DNA of 55,500 nt, taken from assembly GCA_938023075.1 (NCBI GenBank), contig CALHDG010000048.1, forward strand, positions 1 to 55,500, read 5' to 3'. Each line of letters opens with the position of its first letter. The first letter of the stretch is position 1. The translations under genes were made by a program, and so were the position numbers. The notes under the pieces are model-generated. The model was given only the letters and a program-made list of their open reading frames with translations. It had not been told where the DNA came from and made no database searches. Positions 27,237-36,452 of this stretch are shown here, piece by piece. The DNA comes from an uncultured Chitinophagales bacterium. Its GTDB lineage: Bacteria; Bacteroidota; Bacteroidia; Chitinophagales; JAHDHT01.

Positions 27237-28544
27237 TTATTTACTGAACCTTAAGTCTTGAGCTTTAATTTCAAATTTACCTTTCAATTTGCCATTTTTA
27301 TTAAAGGTTTCAATAATACAAATTCGATTAGTTAAATCACCTACAAAACTTAGTTTACCAAAATTTCGCTGGTTAACCAATGAGCCTTTTATTCTTTGAC
27401 TTTTATTGAAGCGCAATGAATTTAATTTGGCATTAGGCCAACTTGTAACAGGTGAACTTGAATATTCCCACATGGTATATAATCCTTCTATCCTTCTTTT
27501 CAACATTTCGGTATGATGCCGGTCGCCCGTTAAAAAAAACACCCCCTCAATTTGATGGTCGATCAAAAAGTTAAATATCTCCTGACGTTCTTTTGGATAT
27601 AAGGCAAAGGTTTTATCGGATAAATAATCAGGAATAAATTGATTGCCCGAACAGATAATTTTAAAATTTGCTTTAGATTTTTTAAGCTCATTTTTCAACC
27701 ATGTTTTTTGCTGTATCCCTAAAATAGTCGGTTCTTCATCCGTGTGTTTATTGCTGTAAGAACGGTTATCTAACACAAAAAAATCAACATCATAACGGCT
27801 TACTTTAAAGTACATGCCATCGTCTTCAACAGAATTAGGATTGGGCCAAAACTGATTAAACACTTGCAAAGTAGAAGTTTTATGTTTGTACGATCCGTCC
27901 GCATTATTGGGTCCGAAATCGTGGTCATCCCACATCGCTATTTGCGGAGTCGATTCTAAAAAACGAATCAATTTTTCTCTTTGTCTGTACAAAATGTTTC
28001 GCCGTACTTTTCTGCCTTGATTGTCATCATTTATATAATATACCGTATCGCCTAACCACAACATAAAATCTGCCTTGGCTTGTTGCATAGGCGTATATAT
28101 TTTTAGGCTTAAAAAAGGAAACCATATTTTTCGCCAACCTAAGGGCGTAAAACTGCACGATCCGGTTATTATAGAGAAGTCTTTGATGGCTGCTACTTTA
28201 GGCTCTGTCGAAAATTCAACGGTTTTTCTCCGTTTTGAATCCTCCAATACTTGAAGACGATAAGTTGTATTGGCAGCTAATTGCTCAAATTCAAGTTGAA
28301 TAGCACACATCCCTTCATAACAAAAATTCTGGTCGGGCTTCACTACTTTAGAACTTATCAGTTGGTCTTTATTTTTTTGTAAGAGTGCTACTTCAACCAA
28401 AGCCGACTCCTTCATCATTACACAAAAATTTACCTGATGCTGCCCAACGTAGCCTTGAATAAGCCGGGTTTTAGTTTGCGCTTGTAATGACAAAGCGACT
28501 GAACTGCATAAACATATAATTGAAGTTAACCAAAAACGAAACAT
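27237..28544 (-). CDS. PhoD-like metallophosphatase, secreted
   Basis: From the ATG at 28544 the protein is 435 residues with a signal peptide (MFRFWLTSIICLCSSVALSLQAQ). A TTG at 28565 would add seven residues but spoil the signal N-region. An N-terminal Fn3-like domain (~30-125) precedes the PhoD catalytic region. Metal-ligand motifs are ITGSCS, LWLGDTVYY, MWDDHDFGPNNADG and FFVLDNRSYS, followed by a C-terminal TGDRHHTEM. PhoD enzymes hydrolyse phosphodiesters and monoesters in the periplasm, typically under phosphate limitation. It stands alone on its strand, with the racemase gene 58 bp upstream. Confidence 0.9.
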   Translation of the reverse strand: MFRFWLTSIICLCSSVALSLQAQTKTRLIQGYVGQHQVNFCVMMKESALVEVALLQKNKDQLISSKVVKPDQNFCYEGMCAIQLEFEQLAANTTYRLQVLEDSKRRKTVEFSTEPKVAAIKDFSIITGSCSFTPLGWRKIWFPFLSLKIYTPMQQAKADFMLWLGDTVYYINDDNQGRKVRRNILYRQREKLIRFLESTPQIAMWDDHDFGPNNADGSYKHKTSTLQVFNQFWPNPNSVEDDGMYFKVSRYDVDFFVLDNRSYSNKHTDEEPTILGIQQKTWLKNELKKSKANFKIICSGNQFIPDYLSDKTFALYPKERQEIFNFLIDHQIEGVFFLTGDRHHTEMLKRRIEGLYTMWEYSSSPVTSWPNAKLNSLRFNKSQRIKGSLVNQRNFGKLSFVGDLTNRICIIETFNKNGKLKGKFEIKAQDLRFSK

Positions 28545-28602
28545 GCCCAAAAGTATAAAAAGCAATCGATATGGTATAACTTAAGTATAGTTTAAAAACG
28601 GT

Positions 28603-29328
28603 TTACTGATAAGCCTCAATCATGGCTTTTGCCAATATGTCAACCGGATCTACAAAAATGTTTTCTTTGGGTAAATTATCAATTGGTATTAATGATAACT
28701 CTGTACATCCTAATAAAATTACTGCTGCACCTTGTTGGCTTAATTGCTTAATTTGTTCGTGTACAATTTGCAAACTTTCTGCTGTTATTATGCCGGTTGA
28801 TTTAATTCCAAAGCGGGCATCATAAACTGATTGATGAACCTTTATTTGATCGTTTTCATTAGGCATTACAAAATTAATTTGTCTTTCTGATAAGGCATCA
28901 CCATAAACATTATATTGATAAGTACCCATAGTGCCAAGAATGCCAACAATAGTTTCAGGATATACTTTTGCAATATATCCAACCGTTAGATTAATCATAT
29001 TTAATATTTTCAAATTATATTCTTTATGTGATTGAACCGTTTTTAACAACACCTCCCAAATAGGTTTGGCATGAAAAGTATTACAAGGAATTCCAATTAT
29101 CTCAACACCTACCGCTTGCATTTGTCGAGCAATTTCTGCTACCTGTACTGCTGGATTAATATCCGTTTTACCTAATAAAAATTCGCTACGGTCTGCAATT
29201 TTATGTGGGGTTGACCATAAAACTACCGGCAAATGGTCTTGATCTTTTGAAGCATTCGAATGATTTAAGATACAATCAAACAAATTTTTTCCGGCATGCG
29301 GTCCCATGCCACCAATTATTCCCAACAT
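28603..29328 (-). CDS. Aspartate/glutamate racemase family protein
   Basis: The 241-residue protein begins MLGIIGGMGPHAGKNLFDCI. It has the two catalytic cysteines of this family in IGIPCNTFHAKPIW and ILLGCTELSLIP, plus GILGTMGTYQYNVYGDAL in the middle. Such enzymes interconvert L- and D-aspartate or glutamate without cofactor; D-amino acids go into peptidoglycan or other polymers. The substrate cannot be read from sequence. Length is normal for aspartate racemases. The phosphatase gene follows by 58 bp on the same strand. Confidence 0.92.
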   Translation of the reverse strand: MLGIIGGMGPHAGKNLFDCILNHSNASKDQDHLPVVLWSTPHKIADRSEFLLGKTDINPAVQVAEIARQMQAVGVEIIGIPCNTFHAKPIWEVLLKTVQSHKEYNLKILNMINLTVGYIAKVYPETIVGILGTMGTYQYNVYGDALSERQINFVMPNENDQIKVHQSVYDARFGIKSTGIITAESLQIVHEQIKQLSQQGAAVILLGCTELSLIPIDNLPKENIFVDPVDILAKAMIEAYQ

Positions 29329-29389
29329 TTAAATTACTTTTATACCTCCAATGTAGTAAAATTCTGACTACCCGAATAACACTTGACAA

Positions 29390-29545
29390 AAATCGTTATT
29401 CTCAGGAGATGCTGAATTAAATGAAGTAATTTGCTCAAAATTTGTCAAATTGAAAAGACTATTGGTTAGGCTGACGTTTGTTGAAGGAGTTGGGAGATAC
29501 TGAGCATTTATTCCGCTTCACTCCATAAATCTCAGTATGACGTAT
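29390..29545. repeat. Dispersed repeat family R1, full copy
   Basis: About 155 bases nearly identical, in inverse orientation, to 5985-6140 (shared CATTTATTCCGCTTCACTCC-type and ATACTGAGCATT blocks) and partly to 4264-4350. The element ends at the stop codon of the following minus-strand gene, so it may have inserted right behind that gene. Confidence 0.8.
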
Positions 29546-30213
29546 TAAGTTCCACCATAAATTTCTTTCATATCCGGTAACTCAGTAAAATAATAATGTA
29601 CCCAAATGTAGCAATGGCTAAATAGAGCAGCTAATAAGGCGGCTTTCGACTGTAGCAAAATTCCTGGAATCCAAAGTAAAAAGAAACCGAATACATACAT
29701 GGCATTGTTGGTATATTTAAAGATGCCTTCATTTACAAAGGGTTTATTTTCATATATTTCCGGGTAAAAATGATCAATTCCAAAAGCACGATTAAAACCA
29801 AAATATTTACGTAAGGAATAGGCAAGATACACCACAGGAATAAACAAAGCCGCTGAGAAGCCATATGAAAAAAAAGGATTCAATTGGAAAGTAAAAGTAT
29901 TAGATACTGCTAATAAACTGATGGAAACCGGTCTTAAAAGAATTAATATTGTAAAAATCGCTTTGTATAATTTGAAGCCTTTTTCACCAAATAAGTTTGA
30001 TATGCTTTTGTAATATAATTGAGTTCGCCAACAAATTAATACATATATCTGATGGAGAATTGGAACTAAAATAGCGAGAAGAAACCAATTTTTAGTGTTG
30101 ATACTCCATAGATCACCTTTAAAGAAATCGCTTGTTTTACTAAGTATGGAAACACCAATTAGCAACAGTGTTAACCATACAATATGCCAAAACTGATCTC
30201 TCCATACTTTCAT
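29545..30213 (-). CDS. Polytopic membrane protein of the phospholipid/isoprenylcysteine methyltransferase type
   Basis: The 222-residue protein has five or six hydrophobic segments. The C-terminal third (NKPFVNEGIFKYTNNAMYVFGFFLLWIPG, then SHCYIWVHYYFTELPDMKEIYG) has the arrangement of the PEMT/ICMT/NnrU methyltransferase superfamily, where a re-entrant core binds S-adenosylmethionine. The substrate is unknown; phosphatidylethanolamine methylation is one possibility. It overlaps the thrC stop by four bases (ATGA) and is translationally coupled to it. Its stop is immediately followed by a full R1 repeat. Confidence 0.6.
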   Translation of the reverse strand: MKVWRDQFWHIVWLTLLLIGVSILSKTSDFFKGDLWSINTKNWFLLAILVPILHQIYVLICWRTQLYYKSISNLFGEKGFKLYKAIFTILILLRPVSISLLAVSNTFTFQLNPFFSYGFSAALFIPVVYLAYSLRKYFGFNRAFGIDHFYPEIYENKPFVNEGIFKYTNNAMYVFGFFLLWIPGILLQSKAALLAALFSHCYIWVHYYFTELPDMKEIYGGT

Positions 30214-31511
30214 ATTAATTGTTCTAAATACTTTTTAAAATCAGCATACTCAATGCTCATCGGTATAGCTCGTTTCTCCTTACCCATTAGTCTTTTCAAA
30301 TTTTTTGGTATAGCTACTTTCTGTTGGATTGCCGGTTCAACAATATCAATAAATTTTGAGGGATGTGCTGTCTCTTGAAAAATTCCAACCGCCGAAGGAT
30401 GTTGCTTAAGAAACGCTTTCAAACCCAAATAACCAACTGCACCGTGCGGGTCAGCTACATAATTAAACTTTTCATAAATTTCTTGCAGTGCCTTTTTGGT
30501 ATCGGCATTATTATAGGTAAATGAAGTGATATGATTTTTAATGGATTGAACATCAAAATTAAAAATTTCATTAATGCGCACTAAGTTACTCGGGTTACCA
30601 ACATCCATAGCGGTTGAAAGGGTTTGTACCGATGGTTTAGGAGTAAAACTGCCCTGTTGTAAATATCGATAAAATCCATCATTATCGTTTACTGCAGCTA
30701 TAAAACGGTGAATGGGTAAACCCATCTTTTGGGCAATAATACCGGCTGTTAAGTTTCCAAAATTTCCGCTTGGTACTGACATGACTACCGGTTTTTTTAA
30801 ATCTGCAACTTGTTTAATGGCTTCAAAGTAATAAAAGATTTGCGGTATTAAGCGACTGATGTTAATTGAATTAGCTGAAGAGATCAATAATTGTTCTCTC
30901 AGTTTGGTATCTAAAAAAGCTTGTTTTACCAAAGCCTGACAATCATCAAAAACGCCCTCTACTTCGAGTGCCGTAATATTTTCGCCTAAGGTGGTTAATT
31001 GTAATTCTTGCAGATGACTTACTTTTCCTTTAGGATATAAAATAGTGACCTTAATGCCTGGCACTTTATAAAAACCCATAGCAACAGCTCCGCCTGTATC
31101 ACCGGACGTAGCGACCAAAATGTGTAAGTCTCGTTCTTCATCTTTTACAAAATGGCTCATTAATCTTGCCATAAACCTGGCACCATAATCTTTAAACGCT
31201 AAAGACGGTCCGTGAAACAACTCTAAACTGTAGAAATTATCTCCCAAGTGTTTAACTGGTGCCGGGAAATTAATGGCTTCATCAGTAACTTGTTTTAATA
31301 ACTGATGATCAATTGAGTTTTGCAATAAGGTTCGGGCTACTTTAAAGGCTATTTTTTTAAAGGTATAAAAAGGAAAGTTATGTAAAAACTCATCTGACAA
31401 AGGCGTAATTTTTTCGGGCATGTATAATCCGTTATCAGCGGGTAAACCATTTAAAACGGCTTCTTTTAAAGTTGCCCTTGGTGCTTTCTGGTTGGTACTA
31501 TAAAATTTCAT
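30210..31511 (-). CDS. thrC: Threonine synthase
   Basis: The 433-residue protein starts MKFYSTNQKAPRATLKEAV. It has the pyridoxal-phosphate lysine motif GPSLAFKDYGARF, the phosphate-binding stretch ATSGDTGGAVAMGF and SVPSGNFGNLTAGIIA. It converts O-phosphohomoserine to threonine. The other thr genes are not in the window, so it is separated from them. It follows the trmH-type gene by 26 bp and overlaps the downstream methyltransferase-like gene by four bases, giving a three-gene transcript. Confidence 0.97.
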   Translation of the reverse strand: MKFYSTNQKAPRATLKEAVLNGLPADNGLYMPEKITPLSDEFLHNFPFYTFKKIAFKVARTLLQNSIDHQLLKQVTDEAINFPAPVKHLGDNFYSLELFHGPSLAFKDYGARFMARLMSHFVKDEERDLHILVATSGDTGGAVAMGFYKVPGIKVTILYPKGKVSHLQELQLTTLGENITALEVEGVFDDCQALVKQAFLDTKLREQLLISSANSINISRLIPQIFYYFEAIKQVADLKKPVVMSVPSGNFGNLTAGIIAQKMGLPIHRFIAAVNDNDGFYRYLQQGSFTPKPSVQTLSTAMDVGNPSNLVRINEIFNFDVQSIKNHITSFTYNNADTKKALQEIYEKFNYVADPHGAVGYLGLKAFLKQHPSAVGIFQETAHPSKFIDIVEPAIQQKVAIPKNLKRLMGKEKRAIPMSIEYADFKKYLEQLI

Positions 31512-31537
31512 ATTAGAATATCTTAAAAATATAATAT

Positions 31538-32158
31538 TTATTGATTACGTGCATATTTTGAAGCTGTCCATTTTTTTAGCAATGCCTCGTATTGTGACTT
31601 GCTTATATTTTGTTTTTCATAAAAACCGGCAGCTATTCGCTGGCGATAAGCTTCATAAACGGTTATTGCACAAGCTACCGAAATGTTTAAACTACTGATC
31701 ATCCCTACTTGCGGAATTACAAAATTACCATCACAATTATCTAACACTTCATTAGAGACTCCATCTTTTTCATTGCCAAAAACAACGGCTATTTTCTTTG
31801 TAAAATCTACTTCATATAAAGAAACCGCTTGAGTATTTAAGTGAGTAGAATAAATAACATCATAGGTTTTTCGGAGTGCTTCAAAACATGTTGAAACCTC
31901 ATTATAATGATGGATGCTCAACCATTTATTGGCACTAGATGAACTTTTGCTCCCCCACCCTTTGCTTGTTTTCATAGCGGTTTGAATAATATGGACATCT
32001 TGAATACCGACTGAATCGCAAGTACGCATACAAGCGAAAATGTTATGTGGGTCGTGAACATTTTCAGTTACTATACCCAAATGAGCTTGCCGTTTAAGCA
32101 AAACTTGTTCTATTTTATGTAAGCGTTGTTCCGTCAATGGTAAAATATAAACCTGCAA
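31538..32158 (-). CDS. trmH: tRNA (guanosine-2'-O-)-methyltransferase, TrmH type
   Basis: The 206-residue SPOUT-fold protein contains the three family motifs: ENVHDPHNIFACMRTCDSVG, IAVVFGNEKDGVSNEVLDNCDG and IPQVGMISSLNISVACAITVYEAYRQR (trefoil-knot AdoMet site). TrmH methylates the 2'-OH of G18 in tRNA. The C-terminal extension ~175-206 agrees with TrmH rather than with rRNA-specific paralogues, but exact target is inferred. The first possible start is TTG at 32158, directly after a stop; a second TTG at 32137 (LTEQRLHKIEQV) is equally plausible. It leads the trmH-thrC operon and is divergent from the glycosyltransferase. Confidence 0.9.
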   Translation of the reverse strand: MQVYILPLTEQRLHKIEQVLLKRQAHLGIVTENVHDPHNIFACMRTCDSVGIQDVHIIQTAMKTSKGWGSKSSSSANKWLSIHHYNEVSTCFEALRKTYDVIYSTHLNTQAVSLYEVDFTKKIAVVFGNEKDGVSNEVLDNCDGNFVIPQVGMISSLNISVACAITVYEAYRQRIAAGFYEKQNISKSQYEALLKKWTASKYARNQ

Positions 32159-32244
32159 TTAAGTATTAAAATCTTACATTCCAAAATTCAAATTAATTAA
32201 CCGAAATTATAAATCTCAAAATCCAGAATCTAAATCACAAATGG

Positions 32245-32252
32245 TATATTTG
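32245..32252 (+). promoter_or_regulatory. -7 box of the glycosyltransferase gene
   Basis: TATATTTG matches TAnnTTTG exactly and lies 19 bases before the ATG. A TTG-like -33 is not obvious. Confidence 0.45.
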
Positions 32253-32271
32253 AAGCGTTTCGATAGCTCCG

Positions 32272-33417
32272 ATGAAAATATTAATGGTTCAAAAGGCAAA
32301 AGGGTTTGCCGGTTCAGAAAATTATCTGTTAAAAATAATACCTAAACTAAAGGAAAAAGGCATAGAGGTGGAATTATTAATTATTTATGAAACGCGTTAT
32401 CAGAAAGAAATTAAAGACTTCGTAAAGCCTGTTGAAGAGCAAGGGATTCCCTTTCATCAGTTAGAAATTAAACGGAATTTAAGTTACCGGCTCTTAAAAG
32501 ACATACACGAAATTATCAAAAAAAATCAATACGATATAGTTCATAGTCATTTACCGCATGCAGATTTATGGTGTGGTTTAGTTAAATTCTTTTTCAACTC
32601 ATCTTTTAAATTAGTCAGTACCAAACACAGCTATGATGAATCTTATGCTAATGAGATTGGCTTTATCAATATCAAAAAGAGATACGATCGATTCTATTGG
32701 GTAAGTTGGTTGGCAGAAAAATTTATTGACCGTTCATTTTGTGTAAGTGAAGCCTTAAAGCGGCTTTTTGTTGAGCTCAATATCTGTAAAAAAGAAAAAT
32801 TAGATGTGATTTATCATGGCATTATTTCAAAAAATGATGGAGTGCCATCTATAAATAAAAAACATTTTGCCAAGCATCAACTAATTATGGTTGGCAGATT
32901 AATTGATTTAAAAGGACATCGTTTTATTTTAAAAATTATGCCGCGATTAATTGAACAATACGAAACAGACATTTGTTTATTAATTGCCGGTAATGGAACA
33001 ATTAAAACTAAGTTGGAGCAAATGGCAATTGACTTAAAAGTTGAGAAGCAAGTTCATTTTCTTGGTTTTCGGTCAGATGTGTTCGATTTAATTAGTCAGT
33101 CTGATGTATCATTATGTTTGTCTGCTTCGGAGGGATTTGGTTTAGTTATTCTCGAAAGTTTTGATGCACAAACGCCGGTTATTTCATTTGATGTGCCGGC
33201 GTGTAATGAAATTATTGAACATCAAAAAAATGGAATTTTGATTCCTCCTTATGATCTCAATATCTTATATCAAGAAATTGTAGCATTAATAGATCATAAA
33301 ACTAACGCTCAACAATTAATTCGAAAAGCAAGAAAAGATTTGCAAGAAAAATTTAGTTTTAACCATATGGTTGATCAAACCATTCAATTTTATCACAAGG
33401 TAATTTCGAATACATAA
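32272..33417 (+). CDS. Glycosyltransferase family 4 (GT-B fold)
   Basis: The 381-residue protein has the GT4 layout: an N-terminal Rossmann half with KGFAGSENYLLKIIPKL and DIVHSHLPHADLW, and a C-terminal half with LIMVGRLIDLKGHRFILKIM, FLGFRSDVFDLISQSDVSLC and the donor-binding ASEGFGLVILESFDAQTPVIS. It transfers a sugar from a nucleotide or lipid donor to an unknown acceptor, probably in surface polysaccharide or lipid A/LPS-core synthesis. It stands alone between the divergent trmH operon and a convergent coiled-coil gene, with a shared bidirectional terminator. Confidence 0.93.
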   Translation: MKILMVQKAKGFAGSENYLLKIIPKLKEKGIEVELLIIYETRYQKEIKDFVKPVEEQGIPFHQLEIKRNLSYRLLKDIHEIIKKNQYDIVHSHLPHADLWCGLVKFFFNSSFKLVSTKHSYDESYANEIGFINIKKRYDRFYWVSWLAEKFIDRSFCVSEALKRLFVELNICKKEKLDVIYHGIISKNDGVPSINKKHFAKHQLIMVGRLIDLKGHRFILKIMPRLIEQYETDICLLIAGNGTIKTKLEQMAIDLKVEKQVHFLGFRSDVFDLISQSDVSLCLSASEGFGLVILESFDAQTPVISFDVPACNEIIEHQKNGILIPPYDLNILYQEIVALIDHKTNAQQLIRKARKDLQEKFSFNHMVDQTIQFYHKVISNT

Positions 33418-33447
33418 AAAAACCGGAAGCAAGCTCCCGGTTTTAAT
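33418..33447. terminator. Bidirectional terminator
   Basis: AAACCGGAAGC and GCTCCCGGTTTT pair imperfectly around a short loop. T runs follow on both strands, serving the glycosyltransferase (plus) and the coiled-coil gene (minus). Confidence 0.85.
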
Positions 33448-33466
33448 AAAATATCTAATATGAATA

Positions 33467-34942
33467 TTATTTATTTTTCAACTCGCCAGCTTGCCCCTTC
33501 CAATCATCTCTTCTTACTCTGCCGGGAAAAAACTCAATGGCATCATTCACTTTGTCAATATCTTCATCGTTAAAACGAGATATCTGCTCAAAACGATAAA
33601 TTCCCAAAGCGTTTAGCTTCTTTTCAATATAAGGTCCAATACCTTTAATCTCTTTCAAATCATCTTTTTCTGCTCTCGAAGCCACACCTAATCTACCAAA
33701 ATCAATGTTTTTGGCTTTCTCTCTAATTCGCACCAAGGTTTCATCTTTTGCATCTTCTTCATCTAATTCCGGTTCAACGTGAGTTGGTGCTGGCGGAGGT
33801 GGAGGAGCTGCTGCCGCTTTGGCTTTCAAGGCTTCTAACTCGGCTTTCAAGCTTTGATTATCCGCTTGTAAACGAGCTAACTCATCGCCTGACGGAGCAC
33901 TAGCAACTTTAGCGGTTACGGATGCTAATTCTTGCGCTAATCTACCTTTTTCTGCTTGTAAACCAGCCAATTGATCGGACGAAGGAGCATTGGCAACACT
34001 TGCTTTTGCCGATTCTAATTCGCTACGTAAGGTATTACTTTGGTTGTTACATTGATTTAAATCATCGGTCAACTTTTGTTTAGCTGCTCTAAGCTGCTCT
34101 AACTCTTGCGTAATTGCACCATTGCTAGAATTCGCTTTTGCCTTCGCTTCTTCTAATTGTTTTAACAAGTCTCCATTAGTACTTTCAAGGTTGCTAGTCT
34201 TATTTTTTAACTCCGCCATCTGCGTTTCTAACTCGCCTGCTTTGGTTTTATACTGATCTCTTTCTGGTTGTATAGCATTGAAGTTAGCTTGTAATGCATT
34301 AAACTGATTTTGCAAATCGGCATTAGCGGTACTTGCTTCATTGGCAGCATTTACTTTGGCTTTCAACTCTTCTATATAAGAATCTTTACTAACCATTTTA
34401 ATTTTCAATTCTCCAGCTTCATCTTTCGCAGATTTTAAATCAGGTGTTACATTATCATATTTCTTGCGCCATTCTTCCAATTGATTTTTTAAATCTTGTA
34501 TAGAAGCCACAGAAGTATCATTCTTCTTTTTGAGTTGTGCAATTTCGTTGTTTAATGGATCGATATTGGCACGCAATTTTACCAATTCATCGGCTCTTTT
34601 ATCCGCATCAAACTTCACTGAGTTGTAGCGGGTTTCCCAATCTTGTTCTTTAAAATTGGCAATTATTTCATCGCGATTGTTTACATCACTTTTTAATGCT
34701 GAAATCTCATCGTTTAAAGGCGCAATTTTAGCATTGTACGATCGTACATCTTGCTCTAAGCCTTTTACTTTTTTGTTGGTTGTATGATAATCAGCATCTA
34801 AAGTATTATAATCCATTTCTTTTTGTTCAAATAAGCCTTGCCAATACTCTATTTTATCTCCTCTTGACCACCAAGCCAATAACCATCCTAAAAAAGTTGC
34901 TAAAGCGAGTCCAAAAAATGCGGTTAAATATGTTATCATCAT
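33467..34942 (-). CDS. Membrane-anchored coiled coil with C-terminal helix-hairpin-helix domain (paralogue 2)
   Basis: The 491-residue protein has an N-terminal membrane segment (ITYLTAFFGLALATFLGWLLAWW), about 330 residues of coiled coil and a proline run (AAPPPPPAP). The C-terminal helix-hairpin-helix domain (~430-491) reads LKEIKGIGPYIEKKLNALGIYRFEQIS and ends FPGRVRRDDWKGQAGEL. It matches the HhH end of the 1017-residue protein at 13503-16556 (KKIEGIGPKIAGLLNK) but lacks the tandem Trp repeats and the basic stretch. The coiled coil is Ala/Glu/Lys-rich and irregular. Role unknown; membrane anchoring, with the HhH end possibly binding nucleic acid, is inference. It follows an OmpA-like gene by 46 bp, as in the other locus. 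Confidence 0.85.
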   Translation of the reverse strand: MMITYLTAFFGLALATFLGWLLAWWSRGDKIEYWQGLFEQKEMDYNTLDADYHTTNKKVKGLEQDVRSYNAKIAPLNDEISALKSDVNNRDEIIANFKEQDWETRYNSVKFDADKRADELVKLRANIDPLNNEIAQLKKKNDTSVASIQDLKNQLEEWRKKYDNVTPDLKSAKDEAGELKIKMVSKDSYIEELKAKVNAANEASTANADLQNQFNALQANFNAIQPERDQYKTKAGELETQMAELKNKTSNLESTNGDLLKQLEEAKAKANSSNGAITQELEQLRAAKQKLTDDLNQCNNQSNTLRSELESAKASVANAPSSDQLAGLQAEKGRLAQELASVTAKVASAPSGDELARLQADNQSLKAELEALKAKAAAAPPPPPAPTHVEPELDEEDAKDETLVRIREKAKNIDFGRLGVASRAEKDDLKEIKGIGPYIEKKLNALGIYRFEQISRFNDEDIDKVNDAIEFFPGRVRRDDWKGQAGELKNK

Positions 34943-34988
34943 TATACTATATCTATTTTATTTATTATTTAATTGGTTTGTATTAATA

Positions 34989-36368
34989 TTAATTCACCGT
35001 TACCTCTACCCTTCTGTTGGCTTGCCTGCCGGCAATTGAAGTGTTAGGCGCAACCGGTTTTGCAGGTCCGTAACCTTTAGAAGTCAAGCGATTTTTAGCA
35101 ATACCTTTTCCTGTTAAATAAGTTACTACACTGGTTGCTCTTTGTTGCGATAGCTTGTTGTTTAAAGCCAAATCACCAACATTGTCTGTGTGTCCACCAA
35201 CTTCAATTTTAATGTTTTTGTTTTTGTTTAAGATGTTAATTAGCTTATTCAGATCAGCAAAAGAGGTATTTTTCAAATTGGCAGAACCCGAAGCAAATTG
35301 CACATTTTTCAACTCAATGCGTTGTCCTTTCTTGAAATTATCTGCCGTAGCTTTCGAAAAGTCTAAGGCTTTTTCTTGTACGCCCGGCTTTTTAGGTGCG
35401 GCCGCCTTAGGTTTATTGCTTACTACAAAAGTGGCTCCGCCAATTACTTTATTATCAATTACTTGTAAATTATTTCTTAATAAAGCTTTTGTTGCAATTT
35501 GATCTGCCTTAATACCTTTTTTGGTTAAGGTTTGTTTTAGTTGTTCTGCTCTTTCTAAACCCAAATTGGCAAATCTTTTATTTGCTGGTTTTGGGTCAGT
35601 TCTTTCATATAAACCGGTAACAGTTACTTGCTTATCTGTATTTTTCTTTAAAAACTGACTTAACTGATTAAAAGTTTGATTGACTTTAGGCGGTATTTGC
35701 GGTTGAGATTTCTTAACCGGAAACCTCAAATTCTGTTCGTTTCTTAAATTTAAACCAGCCCCTGAAATTACTAAAGGCGTTTCTTTTACAGCCGGTTTGG
35801 TTGGTGCTGCAGGTTTAGTTGGAACAGTAGGTTTGGTTGTAACTGCAGGTTTTGGCTTGGCAGCAACTGCCTTGTTGCCAATTGCAAAATTAACTCCGCC
35901 AATCACCTTATCGGCATCAACAATTAAATTGTTTCTTACTGCCGCTTTGGTTACAATTCTGTTGGCGTTAATGCCTTTTCTGATTAAAACTTCTTTAACT
36001 TTAGATGCTCTGCCCAATCCTAAATTGGCAAAACTGGCTGGCTTCAAATCGGCATTGGTATATAAACCGGTTAAGGTTAACTCTTTATTCGGATTTCGAT
36101 CTAAATAAGATTTTAACTCGCCAAAACGGTTGTCTACCACACTGGGTACTTCGGGACTGATACCACCTGTATTAAATCGAAGATTATCATTACTTCTTAA
36201 GTTTAAACCTTCCGCTGTAATTACTAATGGATTTTCAATTTTCTTTTCTACTGCCGGTTGAACGGTTTCTGTCTTACGTTCACATAAGCCTTTCTCAATG
36301 CAAGTCCAATACCACGCTCCAAAAATCCACCATAAAATTATGATAGGGATTAGAAAATATCTTTTCAT
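34989..36368 (-). CDS. OmpA-family protein with three OmpA-like domains (paralogue 2)
   Basis: The 459-residue protein begins with a membrane segment (FLIPIIILWWIFGAWYWTCI) and a paired-cysteine motif (CIEKGLC), as in the 312-residue paralogue. Two tandem copies of a ~120-residue unit follow (residues ~45-165 and ~190-320): each has LTLTGLYT or VTVTGLYE and LGLGRASKVKE or LGLERAEQLKQ, a degenerate OmpA fold without the peptidoglycan-binding Asp/Arg. They are joined by an Ala/Pro/Lys/Thr linker. The last domain is canonical (GGHTDNVGD, NNKLSQQRATSV, GRQANRRVEVTV). It should anchor the envelope to peptidoglycan. The coiled-coil-HhH gene follows on the same strand. Confidence 0.9.
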   Translation of the reverse strand: MKRYFLIPIIILWWIFGAWYWTCIEKGLCERKTETVQPAVEKKIENPLVITAEGLNLRSNDNLRFNTGGISPEVPSVVDNRFGELKSYLDRNPNKELTLTGLYTNADLKPASFANLGLGRASKVKEVLIRKGINANRIVTKAAVRNNLIVDADKVIGGVNFAIGNKAVAAKPKPAVTTKPTVPTKPAAPTKPAVKETPLVISGAGLNLRNEQNLRFPVKKSQPQIPPKVNQTFNQLSQFLKKNTDKQVTVTGLYERTDPKPANKRFANLGLERAEQLKQTLTKKGIKADQIATKALLRNNLQVIDNKVIGGATFVVSNKPKAAAPKKPGVQEKALDFSKATADNFKKGQRIELKNVQFASGSANLKNTSFADLNKLINILNKNKNIKIEVGGHTDNVGDLALNNKLSQQRATSVVTYLTGKGIAKNRLTSKGYGPAKPVAPNTSIAGRQANRRVEVTVN

Positions 36369-36452
36369 ATTTTGTATATATTTATTTGTTTTGACAATAG
36401 CATATATAAATTCAGCTATCTATTTGTTGATGAAATACTAATTTTTTAAACT

